64,000 nucleotides of DNA, from NCBI RefSeq assembly GCF_016865485.1, contig NZ_AP024452.1, positions 4,672,501 through 4,736,500 of the forward strand, read 5' to 3'. Positions 45,436 to 53,388 of the stretch are shown one piece after another. Within the stretch, counting starts at the first letter, position 1. Every line of letters starts with the position of its first letter. The stretch comes from Luteitalea sp. TBR-22. Its GTDB lineage: Bacteria; Acidobacteriota; Vicinamibacteria; Vicinamibacterales; Vicinamibacteraceae. Below the pieces are notes generated by a model. It had not been told where the DNA came from. It searched no databases and was given only the letters and a program-made list of their open reading frames with translations. The position numbers and the translations under genes are program-made.

Positions 45436-45975
45436 TCAGGACAGGGCGCGCCACACCAGGAACAGGCTCACCACCAGCAGCCCGATCGGCGCCCGGTACT
45501 CCTTGTTGCGCACCGCGCGTTCGAGGCTGAACCGGCGCGACGCTGTCGGCAGGGCTCCCGCCGTGTAGCGATCGTAGGTGGCGCCGAACGTGGCGCGCAG
45601 GTAGGCCTCCTCCGTCCGGATTGCGACCCACAGCGTGGTGGCCAGGTACAGCCCCACCAGGACCGCCACGGCCCAGTGCGCCGACGCCACCGCCAGCCCC
45701 ACGCCCATCAGCGTCGACCCCAGATAGAGCGGATGCCGCGTGAACCGGTAGGGCCCCGACGAGGTCACCTCGCGACTCTTCTCGAGGTGCCCCGCGGCCC
45801 AGAGCCGCAGGCCCTGCCCGAGCAGCGCAATCGGCAGCCCGATCGCCAGGCTCGATGGCGTCGGCCTGGCCAGCCACAGCACGAGCCACACCGCGACGAA
45901 CCCGATCGGCACCCGCCACCGCGCGAACCCGGCCCGTGGCGAGGGGGGCGCCGGACCCGCGTGGACCGCGCTCAT
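45436..45975 (-). CDS. Isoprenylcysteine carboxyl methyltransferase-family membrane protein
   Basis: 179 residues from ATG 45975, which overlaps the stop of the heptosyltransferase gene (ATGA). Helices at PIGFVAVWLVLWLA, LAIGLPIALLGQGLRLWAAG, TLMGVGLAVASAHWAVAVLVGLYLATTLWVAI and the C-terminus. The family motif is GHLEKSREVTSSGPYRFTRHPLYLGS followed by RTEEAYLRATFGATYDRY, as in ICMT/PEMT-type methyltransferases that use SAM on lipid or membrane substrates. Its position as the last gene of an LPS operon suggests a lipid or glycan substrate; that is inference. Confidence 0.85.
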   Translation of the reverse strand: MSAVHAGPAPPSPRAGFARWRVPIGFVAVWLVLWLARPTPSSLAIGLPIALLGQGLRLWAAGHLEKSREVTSSGPYRFTRHPLYLGSTLMGVGLAVASAHWAVAVLVGLYLATTLWVAIRTEEAYLRATFGATYDRYTAGALPTASRRFSLERAVRNKEYRAPIGLLVVSLFLVWRALS

Positions 45976-46967
45976 GCCGCCGCCTCCAGCCGTGCCGCGA
46001 CCGCCGCGGCCACCTGCTCGACCGAGACCGTCTCGAGGCACCACCTCGTGGCCGTGCATCGCCGCTTGAACGCGCACTGGCACGCGTCGTGTGCCGAGAC
46101 CACCAGGTCGCGGGGATCCCACGGCCCGTTGCGCGCCGGCGGGGTCGGACCGAACACGCCGACGACGGGCGTGCCGGCCGCCGCAGCCAGGTGCAGGGGC
46201 CCCGTGTCACCCGAGATCAGCACGCGCGCCGCGCGCGCCACCGCCAGCATCTCCACCATCGTCGTCTGGGGCGCCATCGCCGCCGCGCCGTCGCTGGCGC
46301 GCACGACCGCCGCGGCCAGCGTCGCCTCGTCAGGGCCCCACAACACCGCGCTGCGCAGGCCGTGCCGCTCGCGCAGCACGCGCGCGAGGGCGCCGAAGCG
46401 CTCGGCAGGCCACCGCTTGTTGGGCCAGGCGGCACCCGGATTGATCACGGCAAACGGATCGTCGGCGCGCAAGCGGAGGATCTCGCGCGTGCACGGCACG
46501 ACCGGCGTCGCCGGGATCGCCAGCGCGAAGCGCGGTGGCCCGGGCGCGAGGCCGAGCAGCGCGAGCAGCGAGAGGTTCTTGGCCACCACGTGCCCCGACC
46601 CGTCGCCGCCGACGTCCGTGTAGGCCAGGCTCGCCGCCGGCTCCCGGAGCCATCGACGCGAGAAGCCGAGCACGCGGCCCGCCCCGCTGAGCCGGGCCAC
46701 CGCCGCCGACTTGAGCAGGCCCTGCAGGTCCAGGCACACGTCGTAGCGCTCGCGGCGGACTTCGGCGATGACGCGGGTGCCGGTACGGCGATCGAGCGGA
46801 TGGATGCGGTCGAGTCCCTGCACCGTCTGGACCAGCGGCACGAACCGCGGGTGCACCAGCCAGCCGATGCGGGCGGCGGGATACGCGGCTCGCAGCGCCG
46901 TCACCACCGGCATCGCGTGCACGATGTCGCCGAGGGCCCCGAGCCGCACGATGAGGAAGGACGTCAC
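45972..46967 (-). CDS. waaC: LPS heptosyltransferase I family protein (GT9)
   Basis: 331 residues. GT9 motifs: FLIVRLGALGDIVHAMPVVTALRAAYP at the N-terminus, CLDLQGLLKSAAVARLSGAGRVLGF, INPGAAWPNKRWPAERFGAL, then the ADP-binding site SGDTGPLHLAAAAGTPVVGVFGPT. LGALGDIVHA and the DLQGLLKSA phrase match WaaC, which adds the first heptose to Kdo2-lipid A, rather than WaaF. A cysteine-rich late segment (CQCAFKRRCTATRWCLE) resembles that of some GT9 enzymes. ATG overlaps the hldE2-like stop. Confidence 0.85.
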   Translation of the reverse strand: MTSFLIVRLGALGDIVHAMPVVTALRAAYPAARIGWLVHPRFVPLVQTVQGLDRIHPLDRRTGTRVIAEVRRERYDVCLDLQGLLKSAAVARLSGAGRVLGFSRRWLREPAASLAYTDVGGDGSGHVVAKNLSLLALLGLAPGPPRFALAIPATPVVPCTREILRLRADDPFAVINPGAAWPNKRWPAERFGALARVLRERHGLRSAVLWGPDEATLAAAVVRASDGAAAMAPQTTMVEMLAVARAARVLISGDTGPLHLAAAAGTPVVGVFGPTPPARNGPWDPRDLVVSAHDACQCAFKRRCTATRWCLETVSVEQVAAAVAARLEAAA

Positions 46968-47422
46968 TGCAGGCGCGCGACGATGTCGCGGGTGGAGTGG
47001 TCCTTCGGGTCACCGCAGATGGCGGTGCGTCCACCGTACGCCGCGACGATGGCCCGCTCGGGCACCGTGTCGACCGTGTAGTCGGTCCCCTTGCAGTGCA
47101 CGTCCGGACGCAGCGCCTCGAGCAGCGGGCCGACCGTGCGGTCGCCGAACAGGACCACGTAGTCCACCCCGCGCAGCGCCTCCACCAGTTCGGCCCGTGC
47201 CGCCTCGGGCACGATCGGCCGATCGGCGCCCTTCAACTCCCGGACGCAGGCGTCGTCGTTGACCGCGACCACCAGGACGTCGGCCTCGGCGGCGGCCCCC
47301 TGCAGGTACCGCAGGTGCCCGACGTGCAGGAGGTCGAACACGCCGTTGGCCAGCGCGATGGTCTCGCCACGGGTCCGGTGGTCGGCCGCGCGCGCCAGCA
47401 GGGCCTCGCGCGAGAGGATCAT
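46964..47422 (-). CDS. hldE2: D-glycero-beta-D-manno-heptose 1-phosphate adenylyltransferase
   Basis: 152 residues. It makes ADP-heptose from heptose 1-phosphate and ATP. The nucleotidyltransferase motif FDLLHVGHLRYLQGA (HxGH), the downstream VVAVNDDACVRELKG, RPIVPEAARAELVEALRGVDYVVLF and KGTDY are those of RfaE domain II. Here the adenylyltransferase and kinase are separate genes, unlike the fused HldE of enterobacteria. It overlaps both neighbours by 4 bp. Confidence 0.95.
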   Translation of the reverse strand: MILSREALLARAADHRTRGETIALANGVFDLLHVGHLRYLQGAAAEADVLVVAVNDDACVRELKGADRPIVPEAARAELVEALRGVDYVVLFGDRTVGPLLEALRPDVHCKGTDYTVDTVPERAIVAAYGGRTAICGDPKDHSTRDIVARLQ

Positions 47423-48432
47423 CGGGTGGCCTCGATGGCGTGGCGCAGCTCGTCGACAGATGCCGTGGCCGTGCCGCGCTTCATCACCACCAGCCCGCCG
47501 GCCACGTTGGCCAGCCGGGCGGCGTCCTCCATCGACGCGCCGCCGGCCAGCGCTTGCGTGACCGTGGCAATCACCGTGTCGCCGGCGCCGGTCACGTCGG
47601 CGATTTCGTCGGTGCCGTGGATGGGGATGTGGACCGTCGGCCGGTCGGGCTCGAACAGGGCCATGCCCCGGCTCCCGCGCGTGATCAGCACGGCTTCCAT
47701 CCGCGATCGCTCCAGCAGGGTGCGCCCCGCCTTCTCGAGCACCTTGCGGTCATCGTCGATACGGATGCCGAGGAGGGCCTCGACCTCCGACTCGTTGGGG
47801 GTCGAGGCGGTGAGTCCCTGGTAGCGCCCGAGGTCGTAACGCGAGTCGACGAGCACGGGAACGCGGCGGCCCTTGCGCGCCCGCAGCGCCTGCCGCACGT
47901 GGCGCACCAGCGCCGGCGTGACGACGCCGCCGCCGTAATCGGAGACGAGCACCGCGTCGCAGGTGCGCAGCGCCGCGTCGAGCCGTCGGCCCCACGCCTC
48001 GTGGACCACCCGCGGCGTCGCGACGTCGCCCTTGCGGTCGATGCGCACCACCTGCTGCTTGGCCGAGTGGATGCCGCCGGCCAGCACCCGTGTCTTGGTG
48101 GTGGTCACGAGACCCGCGAGGCGCACCACGCCGCGCGCGTCGACGCCGCGCGCCGACAGGGCCTCGATGAGCCTCGCCCCCTGCGCGTCGCGCCCGACGG
48201 CGCCGAACAGGCTGGCGCGGGCGCCGAGCGCCGCGACGTTGGCGGCGGCGTTGCCGGCCCCGCCAGGGACGATCTCGGTGGTGTCGTACTCGAGGATGAG
48301 GACGGGGGCCTCCCGCGAGACGCGCGCCACGCGCCCGTAGAGGAACTCGTCGGCGGCGATGTCGCCGATGACCACGGTCCGGCGGCCGCCGAACGCGTCG
48401 AGCGCGGCCAGAAGGCGGTCGGGCGCGGTCAT
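47419..48432 (-). CDS. hldE1: D-glycero-beta-D-manno-heptose-7-phosphate kinase
   Basis: 337 residues, PfkB/ribokinase family. RTVVIGDIAADEFLYGRVARVSREAPVLILEY, PGGAGNAAANVAALGARASLFGAVGRD near the N-terminus and the C-terminal DVTGAGDTVIATVTQALAGGAS with the catalytic aspartate identify RfaE domain I. It phosphorylates heptose 7-phosphate to the 1,7-bisphosphate, the substrate of the adjacent GmhB. Four-base overlaps on both sides indicate a tightly coupled operon. Confidence 0.95.
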   Translation of the reverse strand: MTAPDRLLAALDAFGGRRTVVIGDIAADEFLYGRVARVSREAPVLILEYDTTEIVPGGAGNAAANVAALGARASLFGAVGRDAQGARLIEALSARGVDARGVVRLAGLVTTTKTRVLAGGIHSAKQQVVRIDRKGDVATPRVVHEAWGRRLDAALRTCDAVLVSDYGGGVVTPALVRHVRQALRARKGRRVPVLVDSRYDLGRYQGLTASTPNESEVEALLGIRIDDDRKVLEKAGRTLLERSRMEAVLITRGSRGMALFEPDRPTVHIPIHGTDEIADVTGAGDTVIATVTQALAGGASMEDAARLANVAGGLVVMKRGTATASVDELRHAIEATR

Positions 48433-49007
48433 CGCGGCTGCCTCAGGATCCAGCCGGCGGCGTCCATGAGGTCGTCAGCGACGTGCGCGGCCGACGCGCC
48501 CGCGGCAGGACGGGCCTCGGCGCTGCGCCCGTAGCCGGTCCGCACCAGCAGCCCCCCGGCCATGCCGGCCGACGCGGCGAGCTGCACGTCGCCCCACCGG
48601 TCGCCCACCATCCACGATCGCGAGAGATCGAGGCCGAGGTCGCTCGCGGCCTGACGTGGCAAGGCCGGTCCGGGCTTGCGGCAGTCGCAGGCCGTGGTCA
48701 GCGCCGGCACCTGGCCGGCCGGGTGATGGGGACAGTAGTACCAGCCGTCGATGCGGGCCCCGCCGGCATCCAGGCGGGCGTGCAGGGCCTCGTGGGTCCG
48801 CTTGACGAAGTCCTCGTCGAACAGCCCGAGCGCGATACCGCTCTGGTTGGTGACGACGACGAGCCGGAACCCGGCGCGGGCGAGTACTCGCAGGGCGTCC
48901 ACCGTCGAGGGGAAGAGCGCGAGGCGGTCGAGGCTATCGAGGTATCCGGCCTCCTCGATGAGGGTGCCGTCGCGGTCCAGGAACACCGCGGGGTCGAGGG
49001 ACGACAT
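48429..49007 (-). CDS. gmhB: D-glycero-beta-D-manno-heptose 1,7-bisphosphate 7-phosphatase
   Basis: 192 residues from ATG 49007; an upstream in-frame ATG (49076) would encode the heptanucleotide array and is rejected. HAD-family motifs: FLDRDGTLIEEAGYL (DxD), VVVTNQSGIALGLF, and the GmhB-specific zinc site YYCPHHPAG plus CDCRKPGP, then WMVGDRWGDVQLA. It removes the 7-phosphate before adenylylation. It is the first gene of the gmhB-hldE1-hldE2-waaC-methyltransferase unit. The isomerase GmhA is not in the window. Confidence 0.94.
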   Translation of the reverse strand: MSSLDPAVFLDRDGTLIEEAGYLDSLDRLALFPSTVDALRVLARAGFRLVVVTNQSGIALGLFDEDFVKRTHEALHARLDAGGARIDGWYYCPHHPAGQVPALTTACDCRKPGPALPRQAASDLGLDLSRSWMVGDRWGDVQLAASAGMAGGLLVRTGYGRSAEARPAAGASAAHVADDLMDAAGWILRQPR

Positions 49008-49024
49008 CGGAGAGCATGTTACCC

Positions 49025-49080
49025 GACCGGGCACCGGGCTCCGGGCACCGGGCTCCGGGCACCGGGCACCAGGCACCGGG
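49025..49080. repeat. Heptanucleotide array (CACCGGG x8)
   Basis: Eight units of CACCGGG/CTCCGGG (first GACCGGG, one CACCAGG) in exact 7-bp register, immediately upstream of gmhB. The same heptamer builds the in-frame array in the YfhO-like gene (5783-6006). Confidence 0.93.
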
Positions 49081-49092
49081 CGCCGGCATTCA

Positions 49093-49134
49093 CTGCCGAC
49101 TGCCGACTGCCTACTGCCTACTGCCTACTGCCGA
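49093..49134. repeat. Heptanucleotide array (CTGCCGA/CTGCCTA x6)
   Basis: Two CTGCCGA, three CTGCCTA and one CTGCCGA unit, perfect register, 12 bp from the preceding CACCGGG array. The two arrays lie side by side in the divergent gap between gmhB and the symporter. Confidence 0.93.
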
Positions 49135-49154
49135 CTGCGGCCTCGACATAGTGC

Positions 49155-49160
49155 TACCCT
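49155..49160 (+). promoter_or_regulatory. -10-like TACCCT, leaderless start of symporter
   Basis: TACCCT ends nine bases before ATG 49170; no ribosome binding site. Confidence 0.35.
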
Positions 49161-49169
49161 GACCCGCCC

Positions 49170-50612
49170 ATGGTCCTCAACTGGCTCGATTACGCCGTGA
49201 TCGCCGGCTACGTGCTGGCCCTGACGGCCTTCGGCACGTACTTCGCCCGGTTCCAGCGGTCGAGCAAGGACTACTTCCTCACCGGCCACTCGGTGCCCTG
49301 GTGGGCGATCTGCTTCACCATCGTCGCCACCGAGACCAGCACCATCACCTTCATCGGGGTGCCGGCCGCAGCCTACACCGGCAACATGGCGTTCCTGCAG
49401 TTGCCGATCGGCTACGTGATCGGTCGGGTGATCGTCAGCGCGCTGTTCCTGCCGGCCTACTTCCGCGGCGACCTGATGACGTCGTACCAGTTGCTCGAGT
49501 GGCGCTTCGGGCCGGGGGTCCGGTCGGCAGGCGCGGCGATCTTCCTGATCACGCGGTCGCTTGCCGACGGCATCCGGCTGTTCACGACGGCGCTGGTGAT
49601 CGCGGTGGTGACGGGCGTCCCGGTGCCCTGGACGGTCGTGCTGCTCGGGACGGCGATGATCGTCTACACGATGTACGGCGGGTCGGCGGCGGTGATCTGG
49701 ACCGACGTCGTGCAGATGTTCGTGTACCTGGCCGGCGCGTTGATCATCTTCTTCGCGCTGCTGAACGGGATCGAGGGAGGCTGGGGCGCGGTGGTGGCGG
49801 CGGGGCGCGCGGCAGGCAAGTTCCACGTCTTCGAGTTCGGGCTCGACTTCACGAAGATCTACACGTTCTGGGCGGGGCTGGTGGGCGGCGTCGCCCTCAC
49901 GCTGGCCACGCACGGCACCGACCAGTTCCTCGTCCAGCGCCTGCTGGCGGCGCCGTCGGCGCGCGACGCCGGCCGCGGGCTCATCCTGAGTGGCGTGCTG
50001 GTGATGCTGCAGTTCGGGCTGTTCCTGGTGATCGGCGTGATGCTCTTCACCTACTACCAGCAGGTGCCGCTGCCGGTGCTCGGCCGCCCCGACGAGATCC
50101 TGCCGCGTTTCGTGATCAACACGCTGCCGAGCGGCGTGTCGGGCTTCATCGTCGCGGCCATCGTCGCGGCGGCGCTGTCGCCGTCGATCAACGCGATGGC
50201 GGCAACCACCGTGAACGACTTCTACCTGCGGTACGTCAACGAGACGGCCGACGAGCAGACGATCATGCGGGTGTCCTACCGCGCCACGTTGCTCTGGGGC
50301 ATCGTGCAGCTCGGCGTGGCCCTCGCGTGCCAGTGGATGGACCGGTCGGTGCTCGATGCCGGGTTGTCGATCCTGTCGCTGACGGCAGGGCCCGTGCTCG
50401 GCGCGTTCCTGGTCGGCTTTGCCACGACCCGCGTGAGCGCTGCCGCGATGCTCGCCGGCATGGGGGTCGGGCTGGCCGTGCTCGTGTACGTGTTCATGGC
50501 GACGCCCGTCGCCTGGACGTGGTACGCGTTCATCGGCTCGAGCGTCACCGCGCTCGCCGCGCTGGCCCTGAGCGTCCCGTTCCCCAATCGCACCCGCACC
50601 GCCACGGCGTGA
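49170..50612 (+). CDS. Sodium:solute symporter (SSS family)
   Basis: 480 residues, about 13 membrane helices. The family features are LDYAVIAGYVLALTAFGTYFARFQRSSKDYFLTGHSVPWW at the start, ATETSTITFIGVPAAAY in helix 2 (Na+ site region), YQLLEWRFGPGVRSAGAA and GGSAAVIWTDVVQMFVY. SSS proteins import sugars, amino acids or organic acids with Na+; the substrate cannot be told. It is divergent from gmhB, and its stop is followed after five bases by the first REP of the RAYT island. It separates two halves of the LPS block. Confidence 0.92.
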   Translation: MVLNWLDYAVIAGYVLALTAFGTYFARFQRSSKDYFLTGHSVPWWAICFTIVATETSTITFIGVPAAAYTGNMAFLQLPIGYVIGRVIVSALFLPAYFRGDLMTSYQLLEWRFGPGVRSAGAAIFLITRSLADGIRLFTTALVIAVVTGVPVPWTVVLLGTAMIVYTMYGGSAAVIWTDVVQMFVYLAGALIIFFALLNGIEGGWGAVVAAGRAAGKFHVFEFGLDFTKIYTFWAGLVGGVALTLATHGTDQFLVQRLLAAPSARDAGRGLILSGVLVMLQFGLFLVIGVMLFTYYQQVPLPVLGRPDEILPRFVINTLPSGVSGFIVAAIVAAALSPSINAMAATTVNDFYLRYVNETADEQTIMRVSYRATLLWGIVQLGVALACQWMDRSVLDAGLSILSLTAGPVLGAFLVGFATTRVSAAAMLAGMGVGLAVLVYVFMATPVAWTWYAFIGSSVTALAALALSVPFPNRTRTATA

Positions 50613-50617
50613 CGCGT

Positions 50618-50643
50618 CTGCCGACCTGAGGGTCGGCAGCAAC
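50618..50643 (-). repeat. REP-like hairpin with GTTG foot variant
   Basis: Minus strand: GTTG, CTGCCGACC, CTCA, GGTCGGCAG. Perfect 9-bp stem, 6 bp after the symporter stop. Its stem matches the REP at 51387-51412 on the other side of the transposase. Confidence 0.75.
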
Positions 50644-50653
50644 ATCGTCACGC

Positions 50654-50700
50654 GTAGCCGTCGCCCTGTTGAAGTGTAGCGATCGCCCTTGGGCGATGGT
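50654..50700 (+). repeat. REP half-site and REP-like hairpin (GTAG foot)
   Basis: GTAG plus CCGTCGCCCT at 50654-50667 lacks its second arm. At 50676-50700 GTAG, CGATCGCCC, TT, GGGCGATGG forms a stem with one mismatched step. Confidence 0.7.
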
Positions 50701-50722
50701 CGCAGGCATCGACCTCCCGTTC

Positions 50723-50748
50723 GTAGGCGTCGACCTTCAGGTCGACGC
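50723..50748 (+). repeat. REP, copy 1 (GTAG foot, stem GCGTCGACCT)
   Basis: GTAG, then 10-bp perfect stem GCGTCGACCT/AGGTCGACGC with TC loop. Identical to the copy at 50789-50814. Confidence 0.92.
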
Positions 50749-50788
50749 ACCCTGTCGCCCCCCGTGCGAAGCAGCTATACCGCAGCGT

Positions 50789-50814
50789 GTAGGCGTCGAC
50801 CTTCAGGTCGACGC
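50789..50814 (+). repeat. REP, copy 2 (GTAG foot, stem GCGTCGACCT), containing the RAYT stop codon
   Basis: Identical to 50723-50748, 66 bp away in the same orientation. On the minus strand, TGA at 50805-50803 (loop and first stem base) is the stop codon of the RAYT gene, whose last codons come from one arm of the stem. Confidence 0.92.
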
Positions 50815-51261
50815 GCCACCCGAGGCGCGAGCCAGGCTCCATCGAAGCGGATTGGTCTCGATGTAGCGGCGCAGCGCGTCGAGTTCCTGGTCGTTCCTGA
50901 TCACACGATCGTGGAAGCCGCGTTGCCACACCGCGACGTCCACGCCGACCAGGCCCGCGGCGCGGCAGCCGTGCGTCACCAGGGCCTTGTAGTCACGGAC
51001 GAACAATGAGAGGGAACGGCCCCGCGCCTTGGTGATGGCCAGGAGCAGGTGTACGTGGTCGGGCATGACCACGGCGCACTCGATCCTTCCGTCGCGACCA
51101 TCAAGTCGAGAGAGGGCGTCGCGGGCGATGGCGCCGACCGGAGTCATATGCATACGACCGAGCGCCACCTCGCCGAACAGCGGGCGGCGCGCCGCGGTGC
51201 ACGCGGTGACGAAGTAAAAGCCGGGGCTTCGGTAGTCCCACGTGCGCAGTCGCATCGTCAT
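50803..51261 (-). CDS. REP-associated tyrosine transposase (RAYT, TnpA-REP; IS200/IS605-like single-strand transposase)
   Basis: 152 residues from ATG 51261; another ATG (51255) and a GTG (51279) are alternatives. The N-terminus RLRTWDYRSPGFYFVTACTAARRPLFG, the HUH metal-binding histidines in VVMPDHVHLLLAI, and WQRGFHDRVIRNDQELDALRRYIETNPLRW are the RAYT signature. RAYTs of this family bind and nick REP hairpins with a GTAG foot and are thought to have spread them. No partner TnpB gene and no insertion-sequence ends are seen. The C-terminus GGAST is encoded by the adjacent REP. REPs face each other on the two sides of the gene. Confidence 0.93.
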   Translation of the reverse strand: MTMRLRTWDYRSPGFYFVTACTAARRPLFGEVALGRMHMTPVGAIARDALSRLDGRDGRIECAVVMPDHVHLLLAITKARGRSLSLFVRDYKALVTHGCRAAGLVGVDVAVWQRGFHDRVIRNDQELDALRRYIETNPLRWSLARASGGAST

Positions 51262-51386
51262 GCTGCAGGCGTGCTGCACAGCCTGTGCCTACGAGACTTC
51301 GCCTCCGCACGGGCGTCGCTGCGGCTCGACACGACAACCGTGGTTGCTGACAGGCAACCCACGTTGGCAGAGTTCGGGCGAGCCGC

Positions 51387-51412
51387 CTGCCGACCTGAAG
51401 GTCGGCAGCTAC
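51387..51412 (-). repeat. REP-like hairpin (GTAG foot, stem CTGCCGACCT), inverted relative to copies 1 and 2
   Basis: Minus strand: GTAG, CTGCCGACCT, TC, AGGTCGGCAG; perfect 10-bp stem. It lies 4 bp from the waaF stop. It closes the RAYT island on the right, facing inward like a BIME-type pair. Confidence 0.9.
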
Positions 51413-51415
51413 ACG

Positions 51416-52441
51416 TCACAGCTCCTTGAGGGCGGCGATGACGCGATCCGGGGAGACGCCGGTCATGCAGCGGTGGTCGAGCGGACACTCGCGCAGCATG
51501 CACGGGCGGCACCAGACCTCGTGCGTCAGGATGCGGTGCGGGCCCAGCGGCGACGTCGCCCACTCGCGGGTCGGGCCGAACACCGACACGGTCGGCGTGC
51601 CGAGTGCCGCCGCCACGTGCATCGCCCCGGAGTCGTTGGCGAGCACGCGCGAGGCGACGCCGAGCACCCCCGCCAGCGCCAGCAGGCTCGTGCGGGCCGT
51701 CAGGTCGATGAGGCCGGTGGCGCCAGGCGCCGGGGAAACGAGCCCGCCCTTCACGGCCTCGGCGGCCGGCCGATCCGCAGCCGCACCGACGAGCACCACG
51801 ACTCCCCCGTCGGCCCGCCATGCGTCAGCCACGCGCGCCACCAGTCGCGGCGGCCATTGCTTGGCGGCGCCGTAGGCCGCCCCTGGCGCGCACGCGAGGA
51901 GGGGCGCATCGCCATCCCAGCCCGCCTCGCGCAGCAACGACACGGCCTCGTCGCGCGCCGCGGTCGGCAACGCGGCCTGCAGATCGAGCGACGGGCGCGG
52001 GAAGCCGAGCGCCTCGACGAGCGCCGCGTAGTAGTCGGCGTGATGCGTCGTCGAGCGCCGTGCGTCGCGAGGGCGGATGGCCCGCGTGAGCAACCAGCCA
52101 CGCCCGTCGCGACGGTAGCCCCAGCGCTCCGGCACGCCGGCCTGCCGCATCGCGAGCGCCGACGCGAACGAGTTGGTGAGCAGGATCGCGTGGTCGTACC
52201 CGCCGGCCGCGACCTGCGCCGCATGCCGCCACACGGCGCCCACGCCGGTCCGCCCGGCCAGTGGCAGCACACCGGCGCGCGGCTCGAGCACGCCGACGAT
52301 CGGCGCCAGGCCCGCCGGCACCGCGACGTCCACCGCCGCGCCGGGCCACGCGTCGCCGATGGCGCGGATTGCCGGCGCCGCCATCACGAGGTCGCCGAGC
52401 CAGTTGGGCCCGCGCACCAGGACGCGACGCGCGTCGCTCAC
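51416..52441 (-). CDS. waaF: LPS heptosyltransferase II family protein (GT9)
   Basis: 341 residues. The start MSDARRVLVRGPNWLGDLVMAAPAIRAI is the WaaF signature. CAPGAAYGAAKQWPPRLVARVADAW and the ADP-heptose site ANDSGAMHVAAALGTPTVSVFGPT follow, with a late CRPCMLRECPLDHRCMTGVSPDRV Cys/His cluster also typical of WaaF. It adds the second heptose of the inner core. Its ATG overlaps the acyltransferase stop (ATGA). It is the last gene of the waaA-lpxK-lpxL-waaF unit, directly followed by the REP island. Confidence 0.92.
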   Translation of the reverse strand: MSDARRVLVRGPNWLGDLVMAAPAIRAIGDAWPGAAVDVAVPAGLAPIVGVLEPRAGVLPLAGRTGVGAVWRHAAQVAAGGYDHAILLTNSFASALAMRQAGVPERWGYRRDGRGWLLTRAIRPRDARRSTTHHADYYAALVEALGFPRPSLDLQAALPTAARDEAVSLLREAGWDGDAPLLACAPGAAYGAAKQWPPRLVARVADAWRADGGVVVLVGAAADRPAAEAVKGGLVSPAPGATGLIDLTARTSLLALAGVLGVASRVLANDSGAMHVAAALGTPTVSVFGPTREWATSPLGPHRILTHEVWCRPCMLRECPLDHRCMTGVSPDRVIAALKEL

Positions 52442-53388
52442 GCCTCGGCGTCCCCGGCCGCGTCGTCGACCGCCAGCGACGGCGACTCGGTGGTCCGCAC
52501 GTCGTCACGCCACCGACGGTGCATCCACAGCCAGCGCTCGGGGTGGGCGCGGACGTACTTCTCGAGCACCTTGGTGCAGCGCTGCGTGAGGTCGCGCACG
52601 GCCTCGGGCGACTCGCCGTCCGGCAGCTCGATCGGCTTCTCGTAGATCAACCGGTAGCGCCCGTCGTTGAGCGGCAGCGAGAACGCGGGGATCACCGCTG
52701 CACCGGTGCGCAGCGCGAGCACCGCCACCGCCGACGTCGTCGCGGCAGGCCGCCCCAGGAAGTCGACCTTGACGGCGTCGGCCGTGAGGATGTGCTGATC
52801 GATCAGCACCGCCACGGCCTGGTTGGCGTTGAGCGCGCGCATGATCCGCCGCAGTCCGCCCTTGCGGTCGATGACGATGTTGCCCGTGCTGCTGCGCAGG
52901 TCGATGAGGGTGCGATCGAGCAGGGGGTTGTCGAGGGCTCGCGCCACCACGGCCATCGGCCCGAGCTTGAGCCCGTGGGCGAGGGCGTGGAGTTCCCAGA
53001 AGCCGAAGTGCCCCGTGACGATCAGCGCGCCCTTGCCCGCTCGCTGTGCCGCCCGGATGTGTTCCTCGCCGACGAACTCCACCAGCGCGAGCTGCCGCTC
53101 GGGCGGCAACCCGGTGAACCACAGCAACTCGACGAGCTTGCGGCCGAAGTGCGCGAACACCTGCCTCGCGATACGGGTGCGCTCGGCGACCGACCGTTCG
53201 GGAAACGTCGCCGCCAGGTTGTCGAGGGTGATGCGGCGATGACGGCCGTCGAGGCGGTAGCCGATCGCGCCGATCGCGTGCCCCAGCCGGGTGGCGAACG
53301 ACTGCGGCAGTCGGCGCACGATGGCCGTGACCACCGACAGCACCGCGTGCTCGAATCGGTGCCGTCGGCGCGGCCGAGGCTCGCTCAC
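52438..53388 (-). CDS. lpxL: Lipid A biosynthesis acyltransferase (LpxL/HtrB family)
   Basis: 316 residues from GTG 53388, which overlaps the LpxK stop. The acyltransferase motif is GALIVTGHFGFWELHALA, with the His-x4-Glu dyad; the downstream VIDRKGGLRRIMRAL, ALIDQH-like VAVLIDQH and LPDGESPEAVRDLTQRCTKVLEKYVRAHPERWLWMHRRWR are typical of LpxL/LpxM. It acylates Kdo-lipid A precursor at the inner membrane. Which acyl chain and position cannot be read. Its position between lpxK and waaF fits lipid A completion. Confidence 0.9.
   Translation of the reverse strand: MSEPRPRRRHRFEHAVLSVVTAIVRRLPQSFATRLGHAIGAIGYRLDGRHRRITLDNLAATFPERSVAERTRIARQVFAHFGRKLVELLWFTGLPPERQLALVEFVGEEHIRAAQRAGKGALIVTGHFGFWELHALAHGLKLGPMAVVARALDNPLLDRTLIDLRSSTGNIVIDRKGGLRRIMRALNANQAVAVLIDQHILTADAVKVDFLGRPAATTSAVAVLALRTGAAVIPAFSLPLNDGRYRLIYEKPIELPDGESPEAVRDLTQRCTKVLEKYVRAHPERWLWMHRRWRDDVRTTESPSLAVDDAAGDAEA

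Noticed and set aside
41141-45568. A 1475-codon open frame antisense to the TonB receptor
   Set aside because: It runs through the polypyrimidine array and is a compositional mirror of the receptor gene, rich in Arg/Val/Ala/Asp with no domain.
48429-49076. gmhB starting at ATG 49076
   Set aside because: The added residues (PGARCPEPGARSPVPG) are translated CACCGGG heptamers; homologous protein begins near MSSLDPAVFLDRDG.
50689-51009. Small protein encoded across the REPs on the plus strand
   Set aside because: The frame consists of translated REP palindromes and the antisense of the transposase gene.
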